Part shown: positions 8,171 to 18,200 of the stretch, piece after piece
Layout of the letters: each line of letters begins with the position of its first letter
How positions within the stretch are numbered: position 1 is the first letter of the stretch
DNA from: Lewinellaceae bacterium
GTDB lineage: Bacteria > Bacteroidota > Bacteroidia > Chitinophagales > Saprospiraceae
Assembly: GCA_020636025.1 (NCBI GenBank)
Contig: JACJYQ010000006.1
Coordinates: forward strand, 372,001-436,000
Length of the DNA: 64,000 bases
Direction: 5' to 3'
Position numbers and translations under genes: made by a program
The notes under the pieces: generated by a model
What the model saw: the letters and a program-made list of their open reading frames with translations, nothing else
What the model was told of the DNA's origin: nothing
Databases searched by the model: none

Positions 8171-8351
8171 TTTCAGAAACTCCAGACCTTTTTATGGTAT
8201 AAACTACTTTACTAAAGTCCCCTTATTGGATAAATTTCGAGCGAAGCGAGAAATACGGTTAAATAGCTTTTATTATTGCACCTTGTCTAGTTAATCCGCC
8301 ACAGGAACGCGCGATTTCTAAATTGCGAATAAATCCAGCACATACACCATC

Positions 8352-9977
8352 ATGAAACACACCCTCCTTCCAGCGCTTCTTCTCCTGTCCCTGGCAGCCC
8401 AGGCCAACAAATTCTACCTCGATCCGGCAAGTGGAAATCTGTCAAACCCTGGCACCCTGTCCGCTCCCTGGAGCACACTCGAAGCGGTCATTGGAGCCGG
8501 ATACATCGTTTCCAACCAGTACTCTCCTTTGCCCTATAATGCCTCAACCAGCAGCCTGATACCTAAAAATGCTTCCGGATTTGTGCATGAAGGCGACACA
8601 CTGGTTTTGATGCACGGTCTGCATGGCGCCGCTTTCCTGAATAACTACATCAACACCTTACCGATCACCATCATGGGCATGGCCGGGCATACTCCTGTCA
8701 TAGAATACGTACACCTGCGCGCCTGCAAAAACTGGCGATTTGAACACGTAAAAGTCAGTACGGAAGACTTCGGGTATTATTTGAGTGGTAAATTGTTTTA
8801 CATAGAATCACATAGCTGGCAAGGGCCATCTTCCCACATTGAAATCGATAACTGCGAATTGTACAGCACCCAAACCCCCTGGACAACAGCCGCCGACTGG
8901 AATAACCTCATGAGCGACGGTATTTACATTAAAGGTGACTCCGTAGTTCTCAAAAACAACCTGGTCAGGAATGTAAATTTTGGCATTCAGGCCGTTGGCA
9001 ATTACATCGAAGCAGAGCATAATCAGGTCATTAATTTCGCCGGGGATGGGATGCGTATGATCGGTTCACATATTGCCTTTAGGTACAACCTGATCAAGAA
9101 CTGCTACGACGTAAACGATAACCACGATGATGGCATTCAGTCCTGGGCCCAGATCAATGGCGTAATCGCGGATGACAATGAAGTGGTCGGCAACATCATC
9201 CTAAATACCGACGATACGGAACGCCCATTGAACGGTCCACTGCAAGGTATTGGCTGTTTCGATGGATTTTACAATCGCTGGAAAGTCATGAACAACCTCA
9301 TCATGGTGGATCACTGGCACGGGATTACTTTCCTGGGAGCGCACGATTGCGAAATCATCAACAATACCGTGCTTGACCTGACTCCGGATATTACGCCTGG
9401 CGGCAGCTGGATCAGAATTAATGCACATAAAGACGGAACACCCAGCTCGGGTTGTTTGGTAGCAAACAACGTAGCCAACAGCTTTTACGTGGATGGACAG
9501 ACGTTCAACAATAAAGTATTAAACACCTATCAGCAATACGAAGATAACTTTGTGGATTATGCCCAATATGATTTTCACTTGCTACCCGGCAGTGTGCTGA
9601 TAGATGCCGCCAATCCGGTTTATTCCCCTTCTGATGATATTGAATTAAATCCGAGACCATTCGGAATATTGCCGGATATCGGCGCTTATGAATACACCAT
9701 GGTTATTTCCGGAATCAATCAGGTTGACAAGGACGGTGGTTTTAAGTTGTATCCCAATCCTTCCAATAGCCAACTCTACATTGCCGGAACTGAACATATT
9801 TGTCAGCTTGTGATGCATGATATGCATGGACGCCAGATATTCACGGAATCATACTCAGAAAATAATGGGATGATAGCCATTAGCCTGGAACCTTATGAGA
9901 GTGGCATTTACATACTCAGCATAATGCCATGCAATAGCCATGGTATAATGAAAACTTTGAAAGTGATAAAACCTTGA
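8352..9977 (+). CDS. T9SS-exported right-handed beta-helix protein
   Basis: A 541-residue protein with a signal peptide (residues 1-18, ending AQA), a pectate-lyase-like parallel beta-helix region from about 100 to 420, and a T9SS type A sorting domain at the end (KLYPNPSNSQLYIAG, HDMHGRQIF, GIYILSI, final K-x-I-K-P). The helix region has many N/D-rich turns such as IDNCELYS, LKNNLVRNVNFGIQAVGNY and NNTVLDL, the pattern of PL6/GH28-like folds. The protein is probably secreted and anchored or released, acting on or binding a polysaccharide; no catalytic triad could be fixed from sequence alone. Length and both ends are intact. Confidence 0.85.
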   Translation: MKHTLLPALLLLSLAAQANKFYLDPASGNLSNPGTLSAPWSTLEAVIGAGYIVSNQYSPLPYNASTSSLIPKNASGFVHEGDTLVLMHGLHGAAFLNNYINTLPITIMGMAGHTPVIEYVHLRACKNWRFEHVKVSTEDFGYYLSGKLFYIESHSWQGPSSHIEIDNCELYSTQTPWTTAADWNNLMSDGIYIKGDSVVLKNNLVRNVNFGIQAVGNYIEAEHNQVINFAGDGMRMIGSHIAFRYNLIKNCYDVNDNHDDGIQSWAQINGVIADDNEVVGNIILNTDDTERPLNGPLQGIGCFDGFYNRWKVMNNLIMVDHWHGITFLGAHDCEIINNTVLDLTPDITPGGSWIRINAHKDGTPSSGCLVANNVANSFYVDGQTFNNKVLNTYQQYEDNFVDYAQYDFHLLPGSVLIDAANPVYSPSDDIELNPRPFGILPDIGAYEYTMVISGINQVDKDGGFKLYPNPSNSQLYIAGTEHICQLVMHDMHGRQIFTESYSENNGMIAISLEPYESGIYILSIMPCNSHGIMKTLKVIKP

Positions 9978-10008
9978 CAACAATAAAAAATCTAAAATCA
10001 AAAATAAC

Positions 10009-11409
10009 ATGAGAGTCCTTTTACTCGCACTAATTGCCATTCTAAATACTGTTGCCCTTATTGCTCAACAAGACATAAGCGGCCAATGGAACGGTTTACT
10101 CAAAGCCCCGGGCGCACAACTGAGGGTAATATTCAATGTCACAAAAACGGACGATGGCTATACCTCTACTATGGACAGCCCGGATCAGGGCGCCAAGGGC
10201 ATCCCGGTAACAAATACCACCTTTGAAAACTCCACGGTAACTTTTGAAGCAAGCAATTTGAAGATGGGATATACCGGCGAGCTAAAAGACAATGAAATCG
10301 TTGGAACCTTTAAACAGGCCGGACATGAATTTCCCCTCAACTTGTCGAGAGAAGTAATAGAAAAGGAAACAATCAGGAGGCCACAGGAACCCACAAAACC
10401 ATATCCCTATTACACAGAAGACGTCATATTTCTGAATACAAAGGCCGACATCGCACTCGCAGGCACCCTGACTCTACCCAAAAAAGAGGGTGTTTTTCCG
10501 GTGGTGGTTTTGATCACGGGAAGCGGTCCACAAAACAGGGATGAAGAGCTGTTGGGTCACAAGCCGTTTCTGGTGATCGCCGATTATTTAACCCGGAATG
10601 GCATTGCTGTACTTAGATATGACGACCGGGGTGTTGGAAAATCAACCGGAGACTTTAAAGCGGCCAATTCTGCCGACTTTGCCACCGATGTAGAAAGCGC
10701 CATTGCCTACCTGAAAACGAGAAATGAGATAAATCAAAAGCAGATAGGCCTGATGGGGCACAGCGAAGGAGGATTGATTGCGCCATTGGTTGCGGCACGG
10801 TCCAAAGATGTTGGTTTTATTGTGTTATTAGCCGGACCTGGTATTCGGGGCGACAAGATCTTGCTGGCACAAATGGAACTAATCGCCAAAGCTTCCGGCG
10901 AATCAGAAGAGGAAATCAAAAAATCACTGGACACGAATAGAAAGGTGTTTAAACTGGTACATAAATCCAAGAACGATGAGCAACTCAAATCAGACATTTC
11001 AAAAATATTGAATGAGGCCATCGATGAAGAAGCGGAAGCCGATATTCCTGGAGGCATGTCGAAAGAAGCGTTTATATCTATGCAGGCAAAGCAAATTGCC
11101 AGCCCCTGGATGCAATACTTTCTCACATACGATCCGGCACCGGCCTTGCAAAAAGTGAAATGTCCTGTACTCGCTTTGAATGGCGAAAAAGACCTGCAGG
11201 TTCCGTCAAAGGAAAACCTGGCCGCTATTGCAAAAGCCCTAAAGAAAGGCGGTAATAAAAATGTAAGCACCAAAGAATTTCCAGGTCTGAATCATTTGTT
11301 CCAGGAAACTAAAACAGGTGCGCCTTCAGAATACGCTGAGATAGAACAAACTTTTTCACCGGTGGTACTGGAGGAGATATTGACCTGGATACAGGCGCAG
11401 ACAAAGTGA
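10009..11409 (+). CDS. Secreted alpha/beta hydrolase (S9/BAAT-like)
   Basis: A 466-residue protein: signal peptide 1-20 (LIAQ), an N-terminal ~100-residue beta domain common to this Bacteroidota hydrolase group, then an alpha/beta hydrolase from about 140. The nucleophile elbow is GHSEGG (Ser252), the oxyanion region ITGSGPQNRDE and YDDRGVGKSTG are typical, and the Asp and His of the triad are probably in LNGEKDLQVP and GLNHLFQ. It resembles periplasmic peptidase- or esterase-type enzymes annotated as alpha/beta fold hydrolases; substrate is unknown. It starts 31 bases after the beta-helix gene and may be cotranscribed. Confidence 0.85.
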   Translation: MRVLLLALIAILNTVALIAQQDISGQWNGLLKAPGAQLRVIFNVTKTDDGYTSTMDSPDQGAKGIPVTNTTFENSTVTFEASNLKMGYTGELKDNEIVGTFKQAGHEFPLNLSREVIEKETIRRPQEPTKPYPYYTEDVIFLNTKADIALAGTLTLPKKEGVFPVVVLITGSGPQNRDEELLGHKPFLVIADYLTRNGIAVLRYDDRGVGKSTGDFKAANSADFATDVESAIAYLKTRNEINQKQIGLMGHSEGGLIAPLVAARSKDVGFIVLLAGPGIRGDKILLAQMELIAKASGESEEEIKKSLDTNRKVFKLVHKSKNDEQLKSDISKILNEAIDEEAEADIPGGMSKEAFISMQAKQIASPWMQYFLTYDPAPALQKVKCPVLALNGEKDLQVPSKENLAAIAKALKKGGNKNVSTKEFPGLNHLFQETKTGAPSEYAEIEQTFSPVVLEEILTWIQAQTK

Positions 11410-11411
11410 TT

Positions 11412-11465
11412 TAATGCGGAGTGTTGAGTGCGGAGTGCGGAGTGAGAAGCGCGGAGTGCGGAAAA
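11412..11465. repeat. GCGGAGTG iterated repeat
   Basis: Directly after the hydrolase stop, GCGGAGTG/TGCGGAGTG is repeated about five times with small changes. A related GCAGAATG/GCAGAGTG run forms the 3' end of the ABC transporter gene at 56413-56445, which suggests the same repeat class can extend reading frames. Confidence 0.6.
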
Positions 11466-11501
11466 TTTTAAGGGTGTTGAAAAAACAGAGACATGAGTCA
11501 T

Positions 11502-11540
11502 CCCGAATTTTCCGCTTAAAGGAAGATTCGGGGTGTTTTT
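11502..11540 (+). terminator. Intrinsic terminator after the hydrolase gene
   Basis: CCCGAATTTTCC (11502-11513) pairs with GGAAGATTCGGGG (11521-11533), followed by TGTTTTT. It is preceded at 11459-11491 by a 32-base context that recurs before the next terminator at 11701-11732. Confidence 0.7.
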
Positions 11541-11700
11541 CGCCGCGCTTGTGTCTTTTTTGACCAAGCGCAACATTAGGTGAGGTGCTAAGCATATTAT
11601 GTGAAGCCAAATTAGGCTTAATTGGCAAGGGTATTATTGATTTCATTGTCATGGCTACTCACGTAACATGCGCTTGGTCAAAAAAGACACAAGCGCGGCG
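11541..11700. repeat. REPIN-like pair: 32-bp perfect inverted repeat
   Basis: CGCCGCGCTTGTGTC... at 11541-11572 is the exact reverse complement of 11669-11700, 96 bases apart. Each arm is itself a hairpin (GCTTGTGTC with GACCAAGC around a T-rich loop). Related single elements occur at 50934 and a second inverted pair at 60476-60685. Together with the terminators this fills the 11410-11814 gap. Confidence 0.75.
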
Positions 11701-11731
11701 GGAAAATTTTATGGGTGCTGAAAAAACAGAG

Positions 11732-11770
11732 AAGCTTAATTCCTCCAATGTGCGGAATTAAGCTTTTTCT
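11732..11770 (+). terminator. Intrinsic terminator upstream of the 1114-residue gene
   Basis: AAGCTTAATTCC (11732-11743) and GGAATTAAGCTT (11754-11765) form a perfect 12-bp stem with a 10-base loop, followed by TTTCTTC. It would stop leftover transcription before the gene at 11815. Confidence 0.75.
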
Positions 11771-11814
11771 TCATATACTTACCATATCTTTAAAATTAAC
11801 CAAAATTTCCATGT

Positions 11815-14800
11815 ATGTTTAAAACAATCTACCCAAGTAGGGCTGTGTTCAGCACAGCACTTAGTCTGTTTATTTCAATCTTGTTTACTGCCGGGTTATT
11901 TGGACAGCCTTGCTCTTTTATAAGCGGCAATGTTTCATTAGGCGGAGCTGCTCATGATCCGGGGTATCAGGAGGTTCACCCGGTTTTTGCAGGCGCAACG
12001 CTTAGCAACCAGAATTTTGTCATGACCTGGTCCACCAGAGATGGGGTGGACGGAGATCAGATAGGCGCATTTTTTCAGGTGTTTGACGCAACCGGAACTC
12101 CTGTTTCAAGCGTGATCATGCCTTACTCGGATATCAATCCGGGTGGGATCGGAAACCAGGGTGCTTTCGGTCCGTTTGTAGCTGCGTTAACCAACGGGTT
12201 TGTGGTGGTCTGGGAATCCGAAGACGGTCCCGGAGATACCGGCCCTGCCAGTGGCCAACGACAGGATGTTTGCTTCAGGGTGTATGATAATAGCGGCACA
12301 GCCCTTTCAAATACCATACGGATTAATATTGCGGCCCAGGAAGACCATATCGAATTTATTCTTCCCATTAATAACAATGAATTCGTGCTGTTATTCCGGA
12401 TCGATGAAGACAATACCGGAAATAACGACGATTACTTTTTTCAATCGTATGACGCAACCGGAATGGCCATTTCCCAATTGATAAATATTACCGGCGGGGC
12501 ACACGATGCTTTCTTTCAAACGACAGACAATGAAAACGCCATGGTGGCGCTTCCCAACAGTAAATTTGTTGTAGCCTGGGAAGCCAGGGATGGTGCCGAT
12601 GGCGATCGCGAGGGTGCATATTTTCGTGTATTTGATACCAGCGGGTCGGCTGATACACCTGTCAGCACCCCATATTCCGACATCAATCCAATGGGTACAG
12701 GAAGTCAGGGAACGCCTGGCCCCCGGGTAATCAGCCTGGACGGGGGTAATTTCGTCATAGCCTGGGAATCGGAAGATGGCCCTGGTGATGAAGGAGCCGC
12801 CGGAGACGATCAACTGGATACTTATTTCAGGGTGTATAACTCTTCAGGGGCGCCTGTATCCGGAACCACAAAAGCAAACGACATCACGGGAGAAGAAGAC
12901 AAATTTCGCGGAATTCTGGCCCTGGAAGGTGGCAATTTTGCGATTGCTTTCTCACCGGATAAAGACCTCACAGGGAATACAGACGATATTTATGTCCGGG
13001 TTTTTAATGCTACCGGAACGGCCCTTGGCAGCAGTGTTGAAGTGAGTGGTGGAACACAAAACAACGTATACAATGTGCTCAATACCGAGTTTTCCATGGC
13101 AGCATTGAGCAACGGCAATTTTGTGGTGAGTTGGGGCGCTTTTGACGGGGCAGACGGAGATGGATATGCCTGCTTTCACCGGGTATTCAATTCCATGGGT
13201 GCTGCCGTGACTGGCGTTATTCGCCCTTATGAAGACATCAACCCAATGGGTACAGGCAACCAATCGGGAACGGGTCCTTATGTAAGAGCCCTGCCAAATG
13301 GTTATGTCGTGGTATGGCAATCGGAACAAGGCCCTGGTGACGTAGGTCCCGGTGGCGGCTTCATGGATGATCAGGATGTGTATCACCGGGTGTATGACAA
13401 TACAGGAACGCCACTTTGCGGAACAATCAAAACAAATACCGGAAACGACGCTGAAGAAGAAGTACTGCGATATGTGTTGGCCTTGAACGACGGCAATTTT
13501 GTGGTGCTTTATTATGATGATGAAGACGAGACAGGTAACCTGGACGACTACTTCATTCGAGTGGTTGGCGGGGCGCCTATTGTATTTACCTGTCCAGCGA
13601 TTGGCAGTGTGAGCAACAGCGAAACAAGCGTGTGTACAGGTGAAACCTGGAATATCTCTGCTTCCGGGTTGTCAGATATGGATATGGCTGCCAATAATGA
13701 GCAAGACTTCGGCATTCGTTTCGTTGCCTTCCCTTCCACCCCTGGAGATCCTTACACCGGCGGCACCGACCTGGGTGTTGTGGCTTTTAACCAACTGGGA
13801 ACAAACGGTACCACCGCCACTTTGAATGGGGCAAGCCTGGTTACAACCGGACCAAACACGGTGTACGCAGTACTGGACCCGGCTCCGGCAGATGCGAATT
13901 GCCGTCCGTTTGCAATATCCGGAACCATTACCATTGTGGATTTACCAGTAATTGATTTTGCAGCCCTGGCAGAGGTATGTGGAAATGACGGATTTCAATC
14001 CGGTCTTGGCGGAGGAATGCCTTTTGGAGGCGTATACAGCGGTACAGGCGTATTTGACGATGGTAATGGCTTTACCTTCAGCTTCGACCCATCCATGGCC
14101 TCTGTGGGTTTCAATACCATCACTTATACCGTATCCGATGCCGCTGTTTGCGGTACAAATGTGGCCACCAGTACCATTGACGTGTATCCTGTCCCTGCGG
14201 TAACATTTACCAGCGGTATTTCAACGGTAAATATTGCTGATGGCGTTCAGACTGGTTTGTCAGGTGGCTCACCAGCAGGCGGCGTGTATAGTGGTCCCGG
14301 GGTAATTGATGACGGCAACGGCATAACTTTCACTTTTGACCCGGTTACAGCCACGGTAGGTACACATACCCTTAGCTACACATTCACCAGCACGGATGGC
14401 TGTGCCGCTATGGCCACCACAAACATAGTCGTTGAGCAAGGTCAGCCGCTGGAAGGCGATATTTGTGCAGATGCGATCAGTATCAATAGCCTGTTTGGTG
14501 GCGCCGTAAATGTTCCTCAGTTATCGGGTGTACAGGACAATTCCCTTTACAACAACACAAATGAGCCGCTATCCGGTTATGAATGTTGGCAGGATCCTGC
14601 TCCGACGCTCAACCACACCATTTGGTTTTCTTTCACCGGCGATGGCAACACCTACAAAATTACCAGCGTCATTTGCGATAACGTAAACCCATTGTTAAAC
14701 AACGACACGCAGTTTGCCTTGTACAGCGGAAATTGCAATGGATTAATTGCCGTTGGTTGTAGCGAAGATGAAGATTTCAACGCCAGTTTGTATAACGCGC

Positions 14801-15159
14801 TTCTGGAGATAAATACCAGTCCCGGAGTGGAATACCTTCTTATGGTTGACGGTTATATAGGACCAACCTATGTAGCCGCAGGAAGCTTTTGCCTGGAGGT
14901 GACGCGACTTGGGAATGTGCCGGTTACGGAAATTGCGGATACGCCATTTGAGGTTTATCCCAACCCGACTTCGGGTCCCGTACAGTTTAAAGGATTTTCC
15001 GCCGATTGGGTAAAAGTGATCGATCCAATTGGCCGATTACTGAAGGAGTGGAATACGCCTGTATCTAGCATCGAGCTTGGCGATTTGCCCGCTGGACTGT
15101 ATGTATTGCAAATCGGTAATGGGACGGAAACGTATACGGTTCGGGTTGTGAAGAACTGA
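11815..15159 (+). CDS. Large T9SS-exported repeat adhesin-like protein
   Basis: A 1114-residue secreted protein. A signal peptide (to about 31, FGQP) is followed by long repeats, about residues 35-585, of the form N-F-V-V-x-W-E-S/A-x-D-G-x-D-G-D and Y-x-D-I-N-P-M-G-T-G-x-Q; the Asp/Gly-dense turns look Ca-binding, as in RTX-like or propeller repeats. Two PKD/SprB-like modules follow (about 715-875, each with GGVYSG and FDP), then a ~140-residue lectin-like domain starting GDICADAISI, and a T9SS type A sorting domain at the end (FEVYPNPTSGPVQF, GLYVLQIGN). Probably a surface adhesin or matrix protein exported by T9SS. The ATG at 11815 gives the signal peptide directly. Confidence 0.85.
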   Translation: MFKTIYPSRAVFSTALSLFISILFTAGLFGQPCSFISGNVSLGGAAHDPGYQEVHPVFAGATLSNQNFVMTWSTRDGVDGDQIGAFFQVFDATGTPVSSVIMPYSDINPGGIGNQGAFGPFVAALTNGFVVVWESEDGPGDTGPASGQRQDVCFRVYDNSGTALSNTIRINIAAQEDHIEFILPINNNEFVLLFRIDEDNTGNNDDYFFQSYDATGMAISQLINITGGAHDAFFQTTDNENAMVALPNSKFVVAWEARDGADGDREGAYFRVFDTSGSADTPVSTPYSDINPMGTGSQGTPGPRVISLDGGNFVIAWESEDGPGDEGAAGDDQLDTYFRVYNSSGAPVSGTTKANDITGEEDKFRGILALEGGNFAIAFSPDKDLTGNTDDIYVRVFNATGTALGSSVEVSGGTQNNVYNVLNTEFSMAALSNGNFVVSWGAFDGADGDGYACFHRVFNSMGAAVTGVIRPYEDINPMGTGNQSGTGPYVRALPNGYVVVWQSEQGPGDVGPGGGFMDDQDVYHRVYDNTGTPLCGTIKTNTGNDAEEEVLRYVLALNDGNFVVLYYDDEDETGNLDDYFIRVVGGAPIVFTCPAIGSVSNSETSVCTGETWNISASGLSDMDMAANNEQDFGIRFVAFPSTPGDPYTGGTDLGVVAFNQLGTNGTTATLNGASLVTTGPNTVYAVLDPAPADANCRPFAISGTITIVDLPVIDFAALAEVCGNDGFQSGLGGGMPFGGVYSGTGVFDDGNGFTFSFDPSMASVGFNTITYTVSDAAVCGTNVATSTIDVYPVPAVTFTSGISTVNIADGVQTGLSGGSPAGGVYSGPGVIDDGNGITFTFDPVTATVGTHTLSYTFTSTDGCAAMATTNIVVEQGQPLEGDICADAISINSLFGGAVNVPQLSGVQDNSLYNNTNEPLSGYECWQDPAPTLNHTIWFSFTGDGNTYKITSVICDNVNPLLNNDTQFALYSGNCNGLIAVGCSEDEDFNASLYNALLEINTSPGVEYLLMVDGYIGPTYVAAGSFCLEVTRLGNVPVTEIADTPFEVYPNPTSGPVQFKGFSADWVKVIDPIGRLLKEWNTPVSSIELGDLPAGLYVLQIGNGTETYTVRVVKN

Positions 15160-15178
15160 TTTGTTTTCCAATTGGTTA

Positions 15179-15211
15179 AATCACGGGGTGACTTTGAGTC
15201 ACCCCGTGATT
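15179..15211. terminator. Bidirectional hairpin between convergent genes
   Basis: AATCACGGGGTGACT (15179-15193) and AGTCACCCCGTGATT (15197-15211) form a perfect 15-bp stem with a 3-base loop between two convergent stops (15159 and 15239). T tracts are short, so it could be a terminator or a transcript-end stabiliser. Confidence 0.65.
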
Positions 15212-15238
15212 ACCATACCCTGATCGACCTGACCACCA

Positions 15239-18200
15239 TCACTCCAACAATTTCATTAATTGCTCGTATTCCGGAACCTCAATTTCCAATCCCTTCACTT
15301 TCTTCAAATCAAATGCAAAGCGATCTTTATAGGTTTCAAAATCACTGTTGAAATAGGCTTTATCCTTCCATTCGCGGTAAATCGCGATCGCATCATCTGT
15401 ATCCCCGGCGCAAGCATGCGCCAAAGCCATAATAGAGTACAGCCAGCCATTTTCCGGACTTAATTCCAGGCCTTCTTTTGCTGAATCCAGCGCATCACTG
15501 TAAGATTGTGACAATACCAGCGTTGTCGCTAAATTGCCGTACAACTTCAATAAAATTGTTTTGAAATGGTCGTTGCCAGGATTGTAGGCAATGATGTACT
15601 TGTCCATGCTCACCAGCACGTAGTATTTAATGGCAAAAATGCTGTAATCAAGTGTTGGGTACTGCCTGAGTATCTTTTCCAAAGCCGTGTTTTCATGATC
15701 GATAACCTCGAAAACGAGTTCCGGGAATGGGAATTCCGCAACATCGGTCATCTCCTTGTCCTGCAACAGATTGCACAAGGCAAGTTTTGAAAACACTACC
15801 TGTATATCCGGCTTGAATGATTGAGCAAACCATGCTTCGGAGACAATTGATTTGAATTCCTCGGTAGCCTCCACAATTTTTTGGGTGGCGCCTTCCCCAT
15901 CCGTAGAGGCCAGTTCAACTGCTTCATCAAAAATAGCATTGGCGGCATTGACCCGGCTGATCTGCTCGGCAATTCCTTTTGGGTATTTATCACGAGCTAT
16001 CTTTTTTCTGAGGGAAACCAGCTCTTTGTTTTTGGGATTGCCGGCTAGCAAAACATCAATATCAGCCAAAAAGAAATCTTTGAACAATTTACTGGAATCG
16101 ATTTGATAGGGTTTATTGGCAAATTCGGCATACAAGCGAATGCCGCCATCTTCGTCGCCTGTCAAAAAGGTAGCCAGCGCGAGATTGGTCATGATCCAGG
16201 TCTGGTCTGGGTCGTAATCCATGCCCATTTTCGCGAAGTCGATGGCGGTTTTGTACTCACCGACCAGGATACGGTTCCAGGAGAGATTGCCGCAATTCGC
16301 TGCCAGACTGGAAACCAGCGTCGGGTCATATATCTGCAACAACAATTGCTCTTGTAGTTCAACCCGCTTTACCGAGTAGACATAAAATGGTTCCGATTTT
16401 GGATCAAGTCTATCAAGCCAGTTGTTGTATTCAGTAAGCAATAAAATGCCGTCATCGGGTAGCTTATAGTCCTCGTAAAGCCTGTCGAGAAACTTTATAC
16501 CCATTTCAACATTTCTGTTGTAATCTTCATTATCCTTCCGCTCTAGGGCAACACTTCTCAATATTCGTGTTTCCTGAAAAGCACGGAGTAAAATGGTTTC
16601 TCTTGACGTTTTTCTTTGCAAACACTCGTGCCATTCATCCATCAAAGTTATTTGTTGATCGAGCATCGGGACGTTCGGATAGTTCTTCAACTGTTCCACG
16701 CAGAATTGATACAGCAGTTCCATGCTATCCTTGTCCATCCCGCCGTAAAAGGCATCTTTTGCACCGTAATAAGTTGCTTGTCCGGTGTAGTAATACACAC
16801 GGTTGGTAGCCATGATCAGTCCGTAAGCCTGTGGCTCATCCTGATAAGGAGCTACCAGCGCCTGATAACCAAGTTCCAGTTTTTTGAAAGCTTCTTCAAA
16901 ATGTTGTTCCCGCAAATCAATCAGACCGAGAATGGTAACAAATTCGGCATAATTGCCAATGAAGCGATCGGGGTTGTCATTCGCAAGCTCCCGGCTTTTT
17001 TTCACTGCCAGTTCCAGCGTCTGCTTGGAGGATTGCCATAAGTGACTCTCAGGATCCGGGGTGTTGAATATCCAAAGTGAAATTGAACTCATCAAACCCA
17101 TGGTAGACAGGATGATATTGGTGCGGCTATCCGAATTACCCAGAATTTCTCTGAAAGGCATCAGGCTATCGGGAGCCGCAATAAGCACGTTGACTTTGGG
17201 CGTCGTGGCCTTGATTTTGGAAAATTGGCTCTTCGCCAGGGCGAATGCTTCCTGCATACACGTCTCCAGTTCCTTTTTACGCGACACACCTCCATCCGCA
17301 CCATACATGAGTGCCAGGGCTTTTTGGAACAGAACAAACGCGAGATATGGCTCGTAAACCTCAGGTTCGCGAACGCTTAGTTTCCTGAACATACTTTCCA
17401 CTTTCGTGCTGCGCTCCAGATCGAAATTGGTCATGTGTGCACTCATCGCCCAGGCCAGCATGGGTTCATATTTCAAAGAATCCTTTTGGCATAATTGCTC
17501 CATTAAAGCTACGCCTTCATTGGTTGCGGCTTCCGAGGCTTCCATATTTTTGCTGAAACCTTCGGCCACGCCCAGCCAGACCTTTAAAATAGCCAATATG
17601 GGAGTGTATTTATCAGGGTCCAGCCTGGCCAGCTTTCCGTATTGATCGCAGCTTGCTCTGCCATACAACAGCATCTTGTCGACTTGTGAAGAAGTAAAAG
17701 CTGTGGAGGAAAGCAGGTAGTTCAGGTAAGCCTGTTTTTTCAGATCGTCTTTACACAGAGAGGCTGTTTTCAACAGGATAGGGAAAGCTTTTCCCGGTTT
17801 GGACTGGGACAAATAATACAGTGCAGCCTCTATATTGAAATCGATGTTGAGCGTATCGCTGTTGATCAAAATGTCCTCATAGATTTTGTCGACACTTTTA
17901 AAATCAAGTTTGGAGTATTTAATACCCATTTTGAGCGGCACTACCGTAGCAAAGAAATCCTGCAAATCGGCCTTTGCTTCGCGGGTAAGTTTCTCCCCGA
18001 GTTTTATTTTATCTGTGAGTTCATGTACTGTATTGCCAATATCTATGGCTTCCATCTTTTTGTCGGCCATCTCGATATCCCCTTTTTCAAAAAGCTGATA
18101 TGCTTGCTGCACCGCGTCATTGGCGTCGTCGAGGTTGATGCGCGCCAGTTTCTTGGCCAAATCCTTGAAATGCCGGATGGCTTCGTCGCGCTCCTCTTCC

